From: Coriaria nepalensis | Taxonomy: Eukaryota; Streptophyta; Magnoliopsida; Cucurbitales; Coriariaceae | Assembly: GCA_027186245.1 (NCBI GenBank) | Contig: CP114481.1 | Coordinates: forward strand, 28,799,501-28,863,500 | DNA: 64,000 nucleotides | Reading direction: 5' to 3' | Shown here: one piece after another, positions 34,701 through 47,900 of the stretch | How the letters are laid out: each line of letters begins with the position of its first letter | Position numbering within the stretch: the first letter of the stretch is position 1 | Notes under the pieces: generated by a model | Told to the model about the DNA's origin: nothing | The model's database searches: none | What the model saw: the letters and a program-made list of their open reading frames with translations, nothing else | Position numbers and translations under genes: made by a program

Positions 34701-37700
34701 GGGTTAAACTAATGCACACTTTCCTTGCATTGATCATTTGCAAGTTATGCACAAAACTTGTTTTCGAAGTGCGAAAATAGAATTCGTTCGAATTGCTTTG
34801 AAATATGTTATTGACTTGAAATGACTCATTCAAATGATTTTAAGGTTAGACTAAAGCACACTTTCCTTGAAATGATCATTTGAAAGTTATGCACAAAACC
34901 TGCGTTCGAAGTGCGAAAATAGAATTCGTTCGAATTGCTTTGAAATATGTTATTGACCTGAAATGACTCATTCAAATGATTTTAAGGTTAGAAAAAAGCA
35001 CACTTTCCATGCATTGATCATTTGAAAGTTATGCACAAAACTCGCGTTTAAAGTGCGAAAATAGAATTTGTTCGAATTGCATTGAAATAAGTTATTGACT
35101 TGAAATGACACATTCAAATGATTTTAACGTTAAACTAACGCACACTTTCCTTGCATTGATCATTTGCAAGTTATGCACAAAACTTGTTTTCGAAGTGCGG
35201 AAATAGAATTCGTTCGAATTGCTTTGAAATATGTTATTGACTTGAAATGACTCATTCAAATGATTTTAAGGTTAGACTAAAGCACACTTTCCTTGAAATG
35301 ATCATTTGAAAGTTATGCACAAAACTTGCGTTTGAAATACGAAAACAGAATTCGTTCTAATTGCTTTGAAATATGTTATTGACCTGAAATGACTCATTCA
35401 AATGATTTTAAGGTTAGAAAAAAGCACACTTTCCTTGCAATGATCATTTGAAAGTTATGCCCAAAACTTGCGTTTAAAGTGCGAAAATAGAATTCGTTCG
35501 AATTGCATTGAAATAAGTTATTGACTTAATATGACTCATTCAAATGATTTTAAGGTTAAACTAATGCACACTTTCCTTGCAATTATCATTTGAAAGTTAT
35601 CCACGAAACTTCTGTTTGAAATGTGAATATAGAATTCGTTCGAATTGCTTTGAAATAAGATATTGACTTGAAATCACTAATTGAAATGATTTTAAAGTTA
35701 AACGAATGCATACATTCCTTGCATTGACCATTTGCAAGTTATGCACAAAACTTGTGTTTGAAGTGCCAAAATAGAATTCGTTCGAATTGCTTTGAAATAA
35801 GTTATTGACTTGATATGACTCATTCAAATAATTTTAAGATTAAACTAATGCACACTTTCGTTGAAATGATCATTTAAAAGTTATTCACAAAACTTGTGTT
35901 TGAAGTGCGAAAATAGAATTCGTTCGAATTGCTTTGAAATATGTTATTGACTTGAAATGACTCATTCAAATGATTTTCAGGATAGACTAAAGCACACTTT
36001 CCTTGCAATGATCATTTGAAAGTTATGCCCAAAACTTGCGTTTGAAGTGCAAAAATAGAATTCGTTCGAATTTCATTGAAACAAGTTATTGACTTGAAAT
36101 GACTCATTCAAATGATTTTAAGGTTAAACTAATGCACACTTTCGTTGCAATGATCATTAGAAAGTTATCCACGAAACTGTTGTTCCAAGTGTGAAAATAG
36201 AATATGTTCGAACTGCTTCAAAATAAGATATTGACTTGAAATCACTAATTGAAATGATTTTAAAGTTAAACGAATGCATACATTCCTTGCATTGATTATA
36301 TGCAAGTTATGCACAAAACTTGTTTTCGAAGTGCGAAAATAGAATTCTTTCGAATTGCTTTGAAATAAGTTATTGACTTGAAATGACGCATTCAAATGAT
36401 TTTAAGGTTAAAATAATGCACACTTTCCTTGCAATGATCATTTGCAAGTTATGCACAAAACTTGCATTTAAAGTACGAAAATAGAATTCGTTCGAATTGC
36501 TTTGAAGTATGTTATTGACTTGGAAGGACTCATTCAAATGATTTTAAGGCTAGACTAAAGCACATTTTCCTTGCAATCATCATTTGAAAGTTATGCACAA
36601 AACTTGCGTTTGCAGTGCGAAAATAGAATTCGTTTGAACTTAATTGAAATAAGTTATTGACTTCATATGACTCATTTAAATGATTTTAAGGTTAAACTAA
36701 TGCACACTTTCATTGCAATGATCATTTGAAAGTTATCCACGAGACTTCTATTTGAAGTGTGAAAATAGAATTCGTTCGAACTGCTTTGAAATAAGTTATT
36801 GACTTGAAATGACTCATTCAAATGATTTTAGGGTTAAACTAATGCACACTTTCCTTGCATTGATCATTTGCAAGTTATGCACAAAACTTGTTTTCGAAGT
36901 GCGAAAATAGAATTCGTTCGAATTGCTTTGAAATATGTTATTGACTTGAAATGACTCATTCAAATGATTTTAAGGTTAGACTAAAGCACACTTTCCTTGA
37001 AATGATCATTTGAAAGTTATGCACAAAACCTGCGTTCGAAGTGCGAAAATAGAATTCGTTCGAATTGCTTTGAAATATGTTATTGACCTGAAATGACTCA
37101 TTCAAATGATTTTAAGGTTAGAAAAAAGCACACTTTCCATGCATTGATCATTTGAAAGTTATGCACAAAACTTGCGTTTAAAGTGCGAAAATAGAATTTG
37201 TTCGAATTGCATTGAAATAAGTTATTGACTTGAAATGACACATTCAAATGATTTTAAGGTTGAACTAATGCACACTTTCCTTGCATTGATCATTTGCAAG
37301 TTATGCACAAAACTTGTTTTCGAAGTGCGAAAATAGAATTCGTTCGAATTGCTTTGAAATATGTTATTGACTTGAAATGACTCATTCAAATGATTTTAAG
37401 GTTAGACTAAAGCACACTTTTCTTGAAATGATCATTTAAAAGTTATGCACAAAACTTGCGTTTGAAATACGAAAACAGAATTCGTTCTAATTGCTTTGAA
37501 ATATGTTATTGACCTGAAATGACTCATTCAAATGATTTTAAGGTTAGAAAAAAGCACACTTTCCTTGCAATGATCATTTGAAAGTTATGCCCAAAACTTG
37601 CGTTTAAAGTGCGAAAATAGAATTCGTTCGAATTGCATTGAAATAAGTTATTGACTTAATATGACTCATTCAAATGATTTTAAGGTTAAACTAATGCACA

Positions 37701-39712
37701 CTTTCCTTGCAATTATCATTTGAAAGTTATCCACGAAACTTCTGTTTGAAATGTGAATATAGAATTCGTTCGAATTGCTTTGAAATAAGATATTGACTTG
37801 AAATCACTAATTGAAATGATTTTAAAGTTAAACGAATGCATACATTCCTTGCATTGACCATTTGCAAGTTATGCACAAAACTTGTGTTTGAAGTGGCAAA
37901 ATAGAATTCGTTCGAATTGCTTTGAAATCAGTTATTGACTTGATATGACTCATTCAAATAATTTTAAGATTAAACTAATGCACACTTTCGTTGAAATGAT
38001 CATTTAAAAGTTATTCACAAAACTTGCGTTTGAAGTGCGAAAATAGAATTCGTTCGAATTGCTTTGAAATATGTTATTGACTTGAAATGACTCATTCAAA
38101 TGATTTTCAGGATAGACTAAAGCACACTTTCCTTGCAATGATCATTTGAAAGTTATGCCCAAAACTTGCGTTTGAAGTGCAAAAATAGACTTCGTTCGAA
38201 TTTCATTGAAACAAGTTATTGACTTGAAATGACTCATTCAAATGATTTTAAGGTTAAACTAATGCACACTTTCGTTGCAATGATCATTTGAAAGTTATCC
38301 ACGAAACTTTTGTTCGAAGTGTGAAAATAGAATATGTTCGAACTGCTTCAAAATAAGATATTGACTTGAAATCACTAATTGAAATGATTTTAAAGTTAAA
38401 CGAATGCATACATTCCTTGCATTGATTATATGCAAGTTATGCACAGAACTTGTTTTCGAAGTGCGAAAATAGAATTCGTTCGAATTGCTTTGAAATAAGT
38501 TATTGACTTGAAATGACGCATTCAAATGATTTTAAGGTTAAAATAATGCACACTTTCCTTGCAATGATCATTTGCAAGTTATGCACAAAACTTGCATTTA
38601 AAGTACGAAAATAGAATTCGTTCGAATTGCTTTGAAGTATGTTATTGACTTGAAAGGACTCATTCAAATGATTTTAAGGCTAGACTAAAGCACATTTTCC
38701 TTGCAATCATCATTTGAAAGTTATGCACAAAACTTGCGTTTGCAGTGCGAAAATAGAATTCGTTTGAACTTAATTGAAATAAGTTATTGACTTCATATGA
38801 CTCATTTAAATGATTTTAAGGTTAAACTAATGCACACTTTCATTGGAATGATCATTTGAAAGTTATCCACGAAACTTCTATTTGAAGTGTGAAAATAGAA
38901 TTCGTTCGAACTGCTTTGAAATAAGTTATTGACTTGAAATGACTCATTCAAATGATTTTAGGGTTAAACTAATGCACACTTTCCTTGCATTGATCATTTG
39001 CAAGTTATGCACAAAACTTGTTTTCGAAGTGCGAAAATAGAATTCGTTCGAATTGCTTTGAAATAAGTTATTGACTTGAAATGACGCATTCAAATGATTT
39101 TAAGGTTAAAATAATGCACACTTTCCTTGCAATGATCATTTGCAAGTTATGCACAAAACTTGCATTTAAAGTACGAAAATAGAATTCGTTCGAATTGCTT
39201 TGAAGTATGTTATTGACTTGAAAGGACTCATTCAAATGATTTTAAGGCTAGAATAAAGCACATTTTCCTTGCAATCATCATTTGAAAGTTATGCACAAAA
39301 CTTGCGTTTGCAGTGCGAAAATAGAATTCGTTCGAACTTAATTGAAATAAGTTATTGACTTAATATGACTCATTCAAATGATTTTAAGGTTAAACTAATG
39401 CACACTTTCGTTGCAATGATCATCAGAAAGTTATCCACGAAACTTCTATTTGAAGTGTGAAAATAGAATTCTGTCGAACTGCTTTGAAATAAGATATTGA
39501 CTTGAAATCACTAATTGAAATGATTTTAAAGTTAAACGAATGCATACATTCCTTGCATTGATTATTTGCAAGTTATGCACAAAACTTGTTTTCGAAGTGC
39601 GAAAATAGAATTCGTTCGAATTGCTTTGAAATAAGTTATTGACTTGAAATGACTCATTCAAATGATTTTAAGGTTAAAATAATGCACACTTTCCTTGCTT
39701 TGATCATTTGAA

Positions 39713-39836
39713 AGTTATGCACAAAACTTGCGTTTGAAGTGCGAAAATAGAATTCGTTCGAATTGCTTTGAAATGACTCATTCAAATAATTTTAAGGTTA
39801 GACTAAAGCACACTTTCCTTGCAATGATCATTTGAA
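39713..39836 (+). repeat. 124-bp monomer with 18-bp deletion
   Basis: GCTTTGAAATGACTCATTC replaces the usual sequence in which TTGAAAT occurs twice, 18 bp apart. One TTGAAAT and the intervening bases are lost. Landmarks at 39,713 and 39,837 confirm a 124-bp unit. A direct-repeat (slippage or short-homology) deletion explains it exactly. Confidence 0.9.
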
Positions 39837-41220
39837 AGTTATGCACAAAACTTGTGTTTGAAGTGCGAAAATTGAATTCGTTCGAATTGCATTTAAATAA
39901 GTTATTGACTTCATATGACTCATTTAAATGATTTTAAGGTTAAACTAATGCACACTTTCGTTGCAATGATCATTTGGAAGTTATCCACGAAACTTCTATT
40001 TGAAGTGTGAAAATAGAATTCGTTCGAACTGCTTTGAAATAAGTTATTGACTTGAAATGACTCATTCAAATGATTTTAGGGTTAAACTAATGCACACTTT
40101 CCTTGCATTGATCATTTGCAAGTTATGCACAAAACTTGTTTTCGAAGTGTGAAAATAGAATTCGTTCGAATTGCTTTGAAATATGTTATTGACTTGAAAT
40201 GACTCATTCAAATGATTTTAAGGTTAGACTAAAGCACACTTTCCTTGAAATGATCATTTGAAAGTTATGCACAAAACCTGCGTTCGAAGTGCGAAAATAG
40301 AATTTGTTCGAATTGCTTTGAAATATGTTATTGACCTGAAATGACTCATTCAAATGATTTTAAGGTTAGAAAAAAGCACACTTTCCATGCATTGATCATT
40401 TGAAAGTTATGCACAAAACTTGCGTTTAAAGTGCGAAAATAGAATTTGTTCGAATTGCATTGAAATAAGTTATTGACTTGAAATGACACATTCAAATGAT
40501 TTTAACGTTAAACTAACGCACACTTTCTTTGCATTGATCATTTGCAAGTTATGCACAAAACTTGTTTTCGAAGTGCGGAAATAGAATTCGTTCGAATTGC
40601 TTTGAAATATGTTATTGACTTGAAATGACTCATTCAAATGATTTTAAGGTTAGACTAAAGCACACTTTCCTTGAAATGATCATTTGAAAGTTATGCACAA
40701 AACTTGCGTTTGAAGTGCGAAAATAAAATTCGTTCGAATTGCTTTGAAATATGTTATTGACTTGAAATGACTCATTGAAATGATTTTAAGGATAGACTAA
40801 AGCACACTTTCCTTGCAATGATCATTTGAAAGTTATGCCCAAAACTTGCATTTGACGTGCGAAAATAGAATTCGTTCGAATTGCTTTGAAATATGTTATT
40901 GACTTAATATGACTCATTCAAGTGATTTTAAGGTTAAACTAAGGCACACTTTCCTTGCAATTATCATTTGGAAGTTATCCACGAAACTTCTGTTTGAAAT
41001 GTGAATATAGAATTCGTTCGAATTGCTTTGAAATAAGATATTGACTTGAAATCACTAATTGAAATGATTTTAAAGTTAAAGGAATGCATACATTCCTTGC
41101 ATTGACCATTTGCAAGTTATGCACAAAACTTGTGTTTGAAGTGCCAAAATAGAATTCGTTCGAATTGCTTTGAAATAAGTTATTGACTTGATATGACTCA
41201 TTCAAATAATTTTAAGATTA

Positions 41221-44200
41221 AACTAATGCACACTTTCGTTGCAATGACCATTTGAAAGTTATCCACGAAACTTTTGTTTGAAGTGTGAAAATAGAATTCG
41301 TTCGAACTGCTTTGAAATAAGATAGTGACCTGAAATCACTAATTGAAATAATTTTAAAGTTAAACGAATGCATACATTCCTTGCATTGATCATTTTCAAG
41401 TTATGCATAAAACTTGTTTTCGAAGTGCGAAAATAGAATTCGTTCGAATTGCTTTGTAATATGTTATTGACTTGAAATGACTAATTCAAATGATTTTAAG
41501 GTTAAACTAATGCACACTTTCCTTGCATTGATGTTTTGCAAGTTATGCACAAAACTTGTGTTTGATGTGCCAAAATAGAATTCGTTCGAATTGGTTTTAA
41601 ATGAGTTATTAACTTGATATGACTCATTCAAATAATTTTAAAGTTAAACAAAAGCACACTTTCCTTGCAATGATCATTTGAAAGTTATGCACAAAACTTG
41701 CGTTTGAAGTGCGAAAATAGAATTCGTTCGAATTGCTTTGAAATATTTTATTGACTTTGAATGACTCATTCAAATGATTTTACGGTTAGACTACAGCACA
41801 CTTTCCTTGCAATGATCATTTGAAAGTTATGCACAAAACTTGCGTTTCAAGTGCAAAAACAGAATTCGTTCGAATTGCATTGAAATAAGTTATTGGCTTA
41901 ATATGACTCATTCAAATGATTTTAAGGTTTAACTAATGCACACTTTCGTTGCAATGATCATTTGAACGTTATCCACTAAACTTCTGTTTGAAGTGTGAAA
42001 ATAGAATATGTTCGAACAGCTTTGAAATAAGATACTAACTTGAAATCACTAACTGAAATGATTTTAAAGTTAAACGAATGCATACATTCCTTGCATTGAT
42101 CATTTTCAAGTTATGCACAAAACTTGTTTTCGAACTGCGAAAATAGAATTCGTTCGAATTGCTTTGAAATAAGTTATTGACTTCAAATGACTCATTCAAA
42201 TGATTTTAAGGTTAAACTAATGCACACTTTCCTTGCAATGATCATTTGAAAGTTTAGCACAAAACTTGCGTTTGAAGTGCGAAAATAGAATTCGTTCGAA
42301 TTGCCTAAAAATATGTTATTGACTTGAAATGACTCATTCAAATGATTTTAAGGTTAGACTAAAGCACACTTTCCTTGCAATGATCATTTGAAAGTGATGC
42401 ACAAAACTTGCGGTTAAACTGCGAAAATAGAATTCGTTCGAATTGCTTCGAAATATGTTATTGACTTGGAATGACTCATTCAAATGATTTTAAGGTTAGA
42501 CTAAAGCACACTTTCCTTGCAATGATCATTTGAAAGTTATGCACAAAACTTGCGTTTCGAGTGCAAAAATAGAATTCGTTCGAATTGCATTGAAATTAGC
42601 TATTCACTTAATATGACTCAGTCAAATGATTTTAAGGTCAAACTAATGCACACTTTCGTTGCAATGATCATTTGAAGGTTATCCATGAAACTTCTGTTTC
42701 AAGTGTGAAAATAGAATTCGTTCGAACTGCTTTGAAATAAGATACTGACTTGAAATCACTAATTGAAATGATTTTAAAGATACACTAAAGCACACTTTCC
42801 TTGCAATGATCATTTAAAAGTTATGCACAAAACTTGCGTTTGAAGTGCGAAAATAGAATTCGTTCGAATTGCATTGAAATAAGTTATTGACTTAATATGA
42901 CTCATTCAAATGATTTTAAGGTTAAACTAATGCACACTTTCCATGCAATGATCATTTGAAAGTTATCCACGAAATTTCTGTTTGAAGTCTGAAAATAGAA
43001 TTCGTTCGAACTGCTTTGAAATAAGATATTGACTCGTAATCACTAATTGAAATGATTTTAAAGTTAAACGAATGCATAGATTCCTTGCATTGATCATTTG
43101 CAAGTTATGCACAAAACTTTTTTTCGAAGTGCGAAAATAGAATCCGTTCGAACTGCTTCGAAATAAGTTATTGACTTGAAATGACTCATTCAAATGATTT
43201 TAAGGTTAGACTAAAGCACACTTTCCTTGCAATGATCATTCGAAAGTTATACACAAAACTTGCATTTAAAGTGCGAAAATAGAATTCGTTCGAATTTCAT
43301 TGAAATAAGTTATTGACTTAATATGACTCATTCAAATGATTTTCAGGTTAAAATAATGCACACTTTCGTTGCAATGATCATTTGAAGGTTATCCACGAAA
43401 CTTCTGTTTGAAGTGTGAAAATAGAATTCGTCCGAACTGCTTTGAAATAAGATACTGACTTGAAATCACTAATTGAAATGATTTTAAGGATACACTAAAG
43501 CACACTTTCCTTGCAATGATCATTTAAAAGTTATGCACAAAACTTGCGTTTCAACTGCGAAAATAGAATTCGTTCAAATTTCATTGAAATAAGTTATTGA
43601 CTTAATATGACTCATTCAAATGATTTTAAGGTTAAACTAATGCACACTTTCCTTGCAATGATCATTTGAAAGTTATCCACGAAATTTCTGTTTGAAGTGT
43701 GAAAATACAATTCGTTCGAACTGCTTTGAAATAAGATATTGACTCGTAATCACTAATTGAAATGATTTTAAAGTTAAACAAATGCATAGATTCCTTGCAT
43801 TGATCATTTGCAAGTTTTGCACAAAACTTGTTTTCGAAGTGCGAAAATAGAATTCGTTCGAACTGCTTTGCAATAAGTTATTGACTTGAAATGACTCATT
43901 CAAATGATTTTAAGGTTAGACTAAAGCACACTTTCCTTGCAATGATCATTCGAAAGTTATACACAAAACTTGCATTTAAAGTGCGAAAATAGAATTCGTT
44001 CGAATTGCATTGAAATAAGTTATTTACTTAATATGACTCATTCAAATGATTTTCCAGGTTAAAATAATGCACACTTTCGTTGCAATGATCATTTAAAAGT
44101 TATCCACGAAACTTCTGTTTGAAGTGTGAAAATAGAATTCGTCCGAACTGCTTTGAAATAAGATACTGGCCTGACATCACTAATTGAAATGATTTTAAGG

Positions 44201-44911
44201 ATACACTAAAGCACACTTTCCTTGCAATGATCATTTAAAAGTTATGCACAAAACTTGCGTTTGAAGTGCGAAAATAGAATTCGTTCGAATTGCATTGAAA
44301 TAAGTTATTGACTTAATATGACTCATTCAAATGATTTTAAGGTTAAACTAATGCACACTTTCGTTGCAATGATCATTTGAAAGTTATCCACGAAACTTCT
44401 ATTTGAAGTGTGAAAATAGAATTCTGTCGAACTGCTTTGAAATAAGATATTGACGTGAAATCACTAATTGAAATGATTTTAAAGTTAAACGAATACATAC
44501 ATTCCTTGCATTGATTATTTGCAAGATATGCACAAAACTTGTTTTCGAAGTGCGAAAATAGAATTCGTTCGAATTGCTTTAAAATAAGTTATTGACTTGA
44601 AATGACTCATTCCAATGATTTTAAGGTTAAACTAATGCACACTTTCCTTGCATTGATCATTTGCAAGTTATGCACAAAACTTGTTTTCGAAGTGCGAAAA
44701 TAGAATTCGTTCGAACTGCTTTGAAATAAGTTATTGACTTGAAATGACTCATTCAAATGATTTTAAGGTTCGACTAAAGCACACTTTCCTTGCAATGATC
44801 ATTTGAAAGTTATGCACAAAACTTGCGTTTGAAGTGCGAAAATAGAATTCGTTCGAATTGCATTGAAATAAGTTATTGATTTGATATGACTCATTCAAAT
44901 AATTTTAAGGT
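41221..44911 (+). repeat. HOR block with 5-mer (710 bp), related to 16.6-17.8 kb
   Basis: Class B monomers at 42,961 and 43,671 are 710 bp apart and share GACTCGTAATCAC and GCATAGATTCC. The markers ATTCGAAAGTTATACAC (43,239; 43,949) and B/A chimeras (about 42,673, 43,389, 44,098) match the block at 16.6-17.8 kb. Upstream, 41.2-42.6 kb is mixed satellite with similarity to 28.1-29.0 kb (for example TTTTATTGACTTTGAATGAC at both). Confidence 0.8.
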
Positions 44912-47900
44912 TAAACAAAAGCACCCATTCCTTGCAATGATCATTTGAAAGTTATGCACAAAACTTGCGTTTGAAGTGCGAAAATAGAATTCGTTCGAAT
45001 TGCTTTGAAATATGTTATTGACTTGAAATGACTCATTCAAATGATTTTAAGGATAGACTAAAGCACACATTCCTTGCAATGATCATTTGAAAGTTATGCC
45101 CAAAACTTGCGTTTGAAGTCCAAAAATAGAATTCGTTCGAATTGCTTTGAAATATGTTATTGACTTGAAATGACTCATTCAAATGATTTTAAGGATAGAC
45201 TAAAGCACACTTTCCTTGCAATGATCATTTGAAAGTTATGCCCATAACTTGCGTTTGAAGTGCGAAAATAGAATTTGTTCGAATTGCATTGAAATAAGTT
45301 ATTGACTTAATATGACTCATTCAAATGATTTTAAGGTTAAACTAATGCACACTTTCGTTGCAATGATCATTTGAAAGTTATCCACGAAACTTCTATTTGA
45401 AGTGTGAAAATAGAATTCTGTCGAACTGCTTTGAAATAAGATATTGACTTGAAATCACTAATTGAAATGATTTTAAAGTTAAACGAATGCATATATTCCT
45501 TGCATTGATTATTTGCAAGTTATGCACAAAACTTGTTTTCGAAGTGCGAAAATAGGATTCGTTCGAATTGCTTTAAAATAAGTTATTGACTTGAAATGAC
45601 TCATTCCAATGATTTTAAGGTTAAACTAATGCACACTTTCCTTGCATTGATCATTTGCAAGTTATGCACAAAATTTGTGTTTGAAGTGCGAAAATAGAAT
45701 TCGTTCGAATTGCTTTGAAATTTATTATTGACTTGAAATGACTCATTCAAATGATTTTAAGGTTAGACTAATGCACACTTTCGTTGCAATGATCATTTGA
45801 AAGTTATCCACGAAACTTCTATTTGAAGTGTGAAAATAGAATTCGTTCGAATTGCTTTGAAATAAGATATTGACTTGAAATCACTGATTGAAATGATTTT
45901 AAAGTTAAACGAATGCATTCATTCCTTGCATTGATTATCGGCAAGTTATGCACAAAACTTGTTTTCGAAGTGCGAAAATAGAATTCGTTCGAATTGCTTT
46001 GAAATATGTTAATGACTTGAAATGACTCATTCAAATGATTTTAAGGTTAGACTAAAGCACACTTTCCTTGTAATGATCATTTGAATGTTATGCACAAAAC
46101 CTGCGTTTGAAGTGCGAAAATAGAATTCGTTCGAATTGCATTGAAATAAGTTATTAACTTAATATGACTCATTCAAATGATTTGAAGGTTAAACTAATGC
46201 ACACTTTCGTTGCAATGATCATTTGAAAGTTATCCACAAAACTTCTGTTTGAAGTTTGAAAATAGAATTCGTTCGAATTGCTTTGAAATAAGTTATTGAC
46301 TTGAAATGACTCATTCAAATGATTTTAAGGTTAAACTAATGCACACTTTCCTAGCATTGATCATTTGCAAGTTATGCACAAAACTTGTTTTCGAATTGCG
46401 AAAATAGAAGTCGTTCGAATTGCTTTGAAATATGTTATTGACTTGAAATGACACATTCAAATGATTTTAAGGTTAAACTAATGCACACTTTCGTTGCAAT
46501 GATCATTTGAAAGTTATCCACGAAACTTCAGTTTGAAGTTTGAAAATAGAATTCGTTCGAATTGCTTTGAAATAAGTTATTGACTTGAAATGACTCATTC
46601 AAATGATTTTAAGCTTAAACTAATGCACACTTTCCTAGCATTGATCATTTGCAAGTTATGCACAAAACTTGTTTTCGAATTGCGAAAATAGAATTCGTTC
46701 GAATTGCTTTGAAATATGTTATTGACTTGAAATGACTCATTCAAATGATTTTAAGGTTAGACTAAAGCACATTTTCCTTGCAATCATCATTTGAAAGTTA
46801 GGCACAAAACTTGCATTTGAAGTGCGAAAATAGAATTCGTTCGAACTGAATTGAAATAAGTTATTGACTTAATATGACTCATTCAAATGATTTTAAGGTT
46901 AAACTAATGCACACTTTCGTTGCAATGATCATTTGAAAGTTATCCACGAAACTTCTATTTGAAGTGTGAAAATAGAATTCTGTCGAACTGCTTTGAAATA
47001 AGATATTGACTTGAAATCACTAATTGAAATGATTTTAAAGTTAAACGAATGCATATATTCCTTGCATTGATTATTTGCAAGTTATGCACAAAACTTGTTT
47101 TCGAAGTGCGAAAATAGGATTCGTTCGAATTGCTTTAAAATAAGTTATTGACTTGAAATGACTCATTCCAATGATTTTAAGGTTAAACTAATGCACACTT
47201 TCTTTGCATTGATCATTTGAAAGTTATGCACAAAACTTGCGTTTGAAGTGCGAAAATAGAATTCGTTCGAATTGCTTTGAAATATGTTATTGACCTGAAA
47301 TGACTCATTCAAATGATTTTAAGGTTAGAAAAAAGCACACTTTCCTTGCAATGATCATTTGAAAGTTATGCACAAAACTTGCGTTTAAAGTGCGAAAATA
47401 GAATTTGTCCGAATTGCATTGAAATAAGTCATTGACTTAATATGACTCATTCAAATGATTTTAAGGTTAAACTAATGCACACTTTCCTTGCAATTATCAT
47501 TTGAAAGTTATCCACGAAACTTCTGTTTGAAGTGTGAAAATAAAATTCGTTCGAACTGCTTTGAAAAAAGATATTGACTTGAAATCACTAATTGAAATGA
47601 TTTTAAAGTTAAACGAATGCATACATTCCTTGCATTGACCATTTGCAAGTTATGCACAAAACTTGTGTTTGAAGTGCCAAAATAGAATTCGTTCGAATTG
47701 CTTTGAAATAAGTTATTGACTTGATATGACTCATTCAAATTATTTTAAGACTAACCTATAGCACACGCTCCTTGCAATGATCATTTGAAAGTTATGCACA
47801 AAACTTGCGTTTGAAGTGCGAAAATAGAATTCGTTCGAATTGCATTGAAATAAGTTATTGACTTGATATGACTCATTCAAATAATTTTAAGGTTAAACAA

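Larger units (their letters stand above)
30901..41220 (+). repeat. Nested HOR block: 22-, 15-, 7- and 4-mer duplications
   Basis: A module of about ten monomers marked by GAAATGTGAATATAG and GCATTTAAAGTACG occurs at about 32.0-33.4, 35.1-36.5 and 37.3-38.7 kb (offsets 3,124 = 22 x 142 and 2,130 = 15 x 142), and in part at 40.5-41.2 kb. A second module marked by GAAAATTGAATTCG occurs at 31,507, 33,495, 34,489 and 39,867 (offsets 1,988 and 994, multiples of 142, then 5,378, which is 38 x 142 minus the 18-bp deletion). CATTTAAAGTACG repeats again 568 bp on, at 39,163. The first two copies of the ten-monomer module are nearly identical. Confidence 0.8.
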
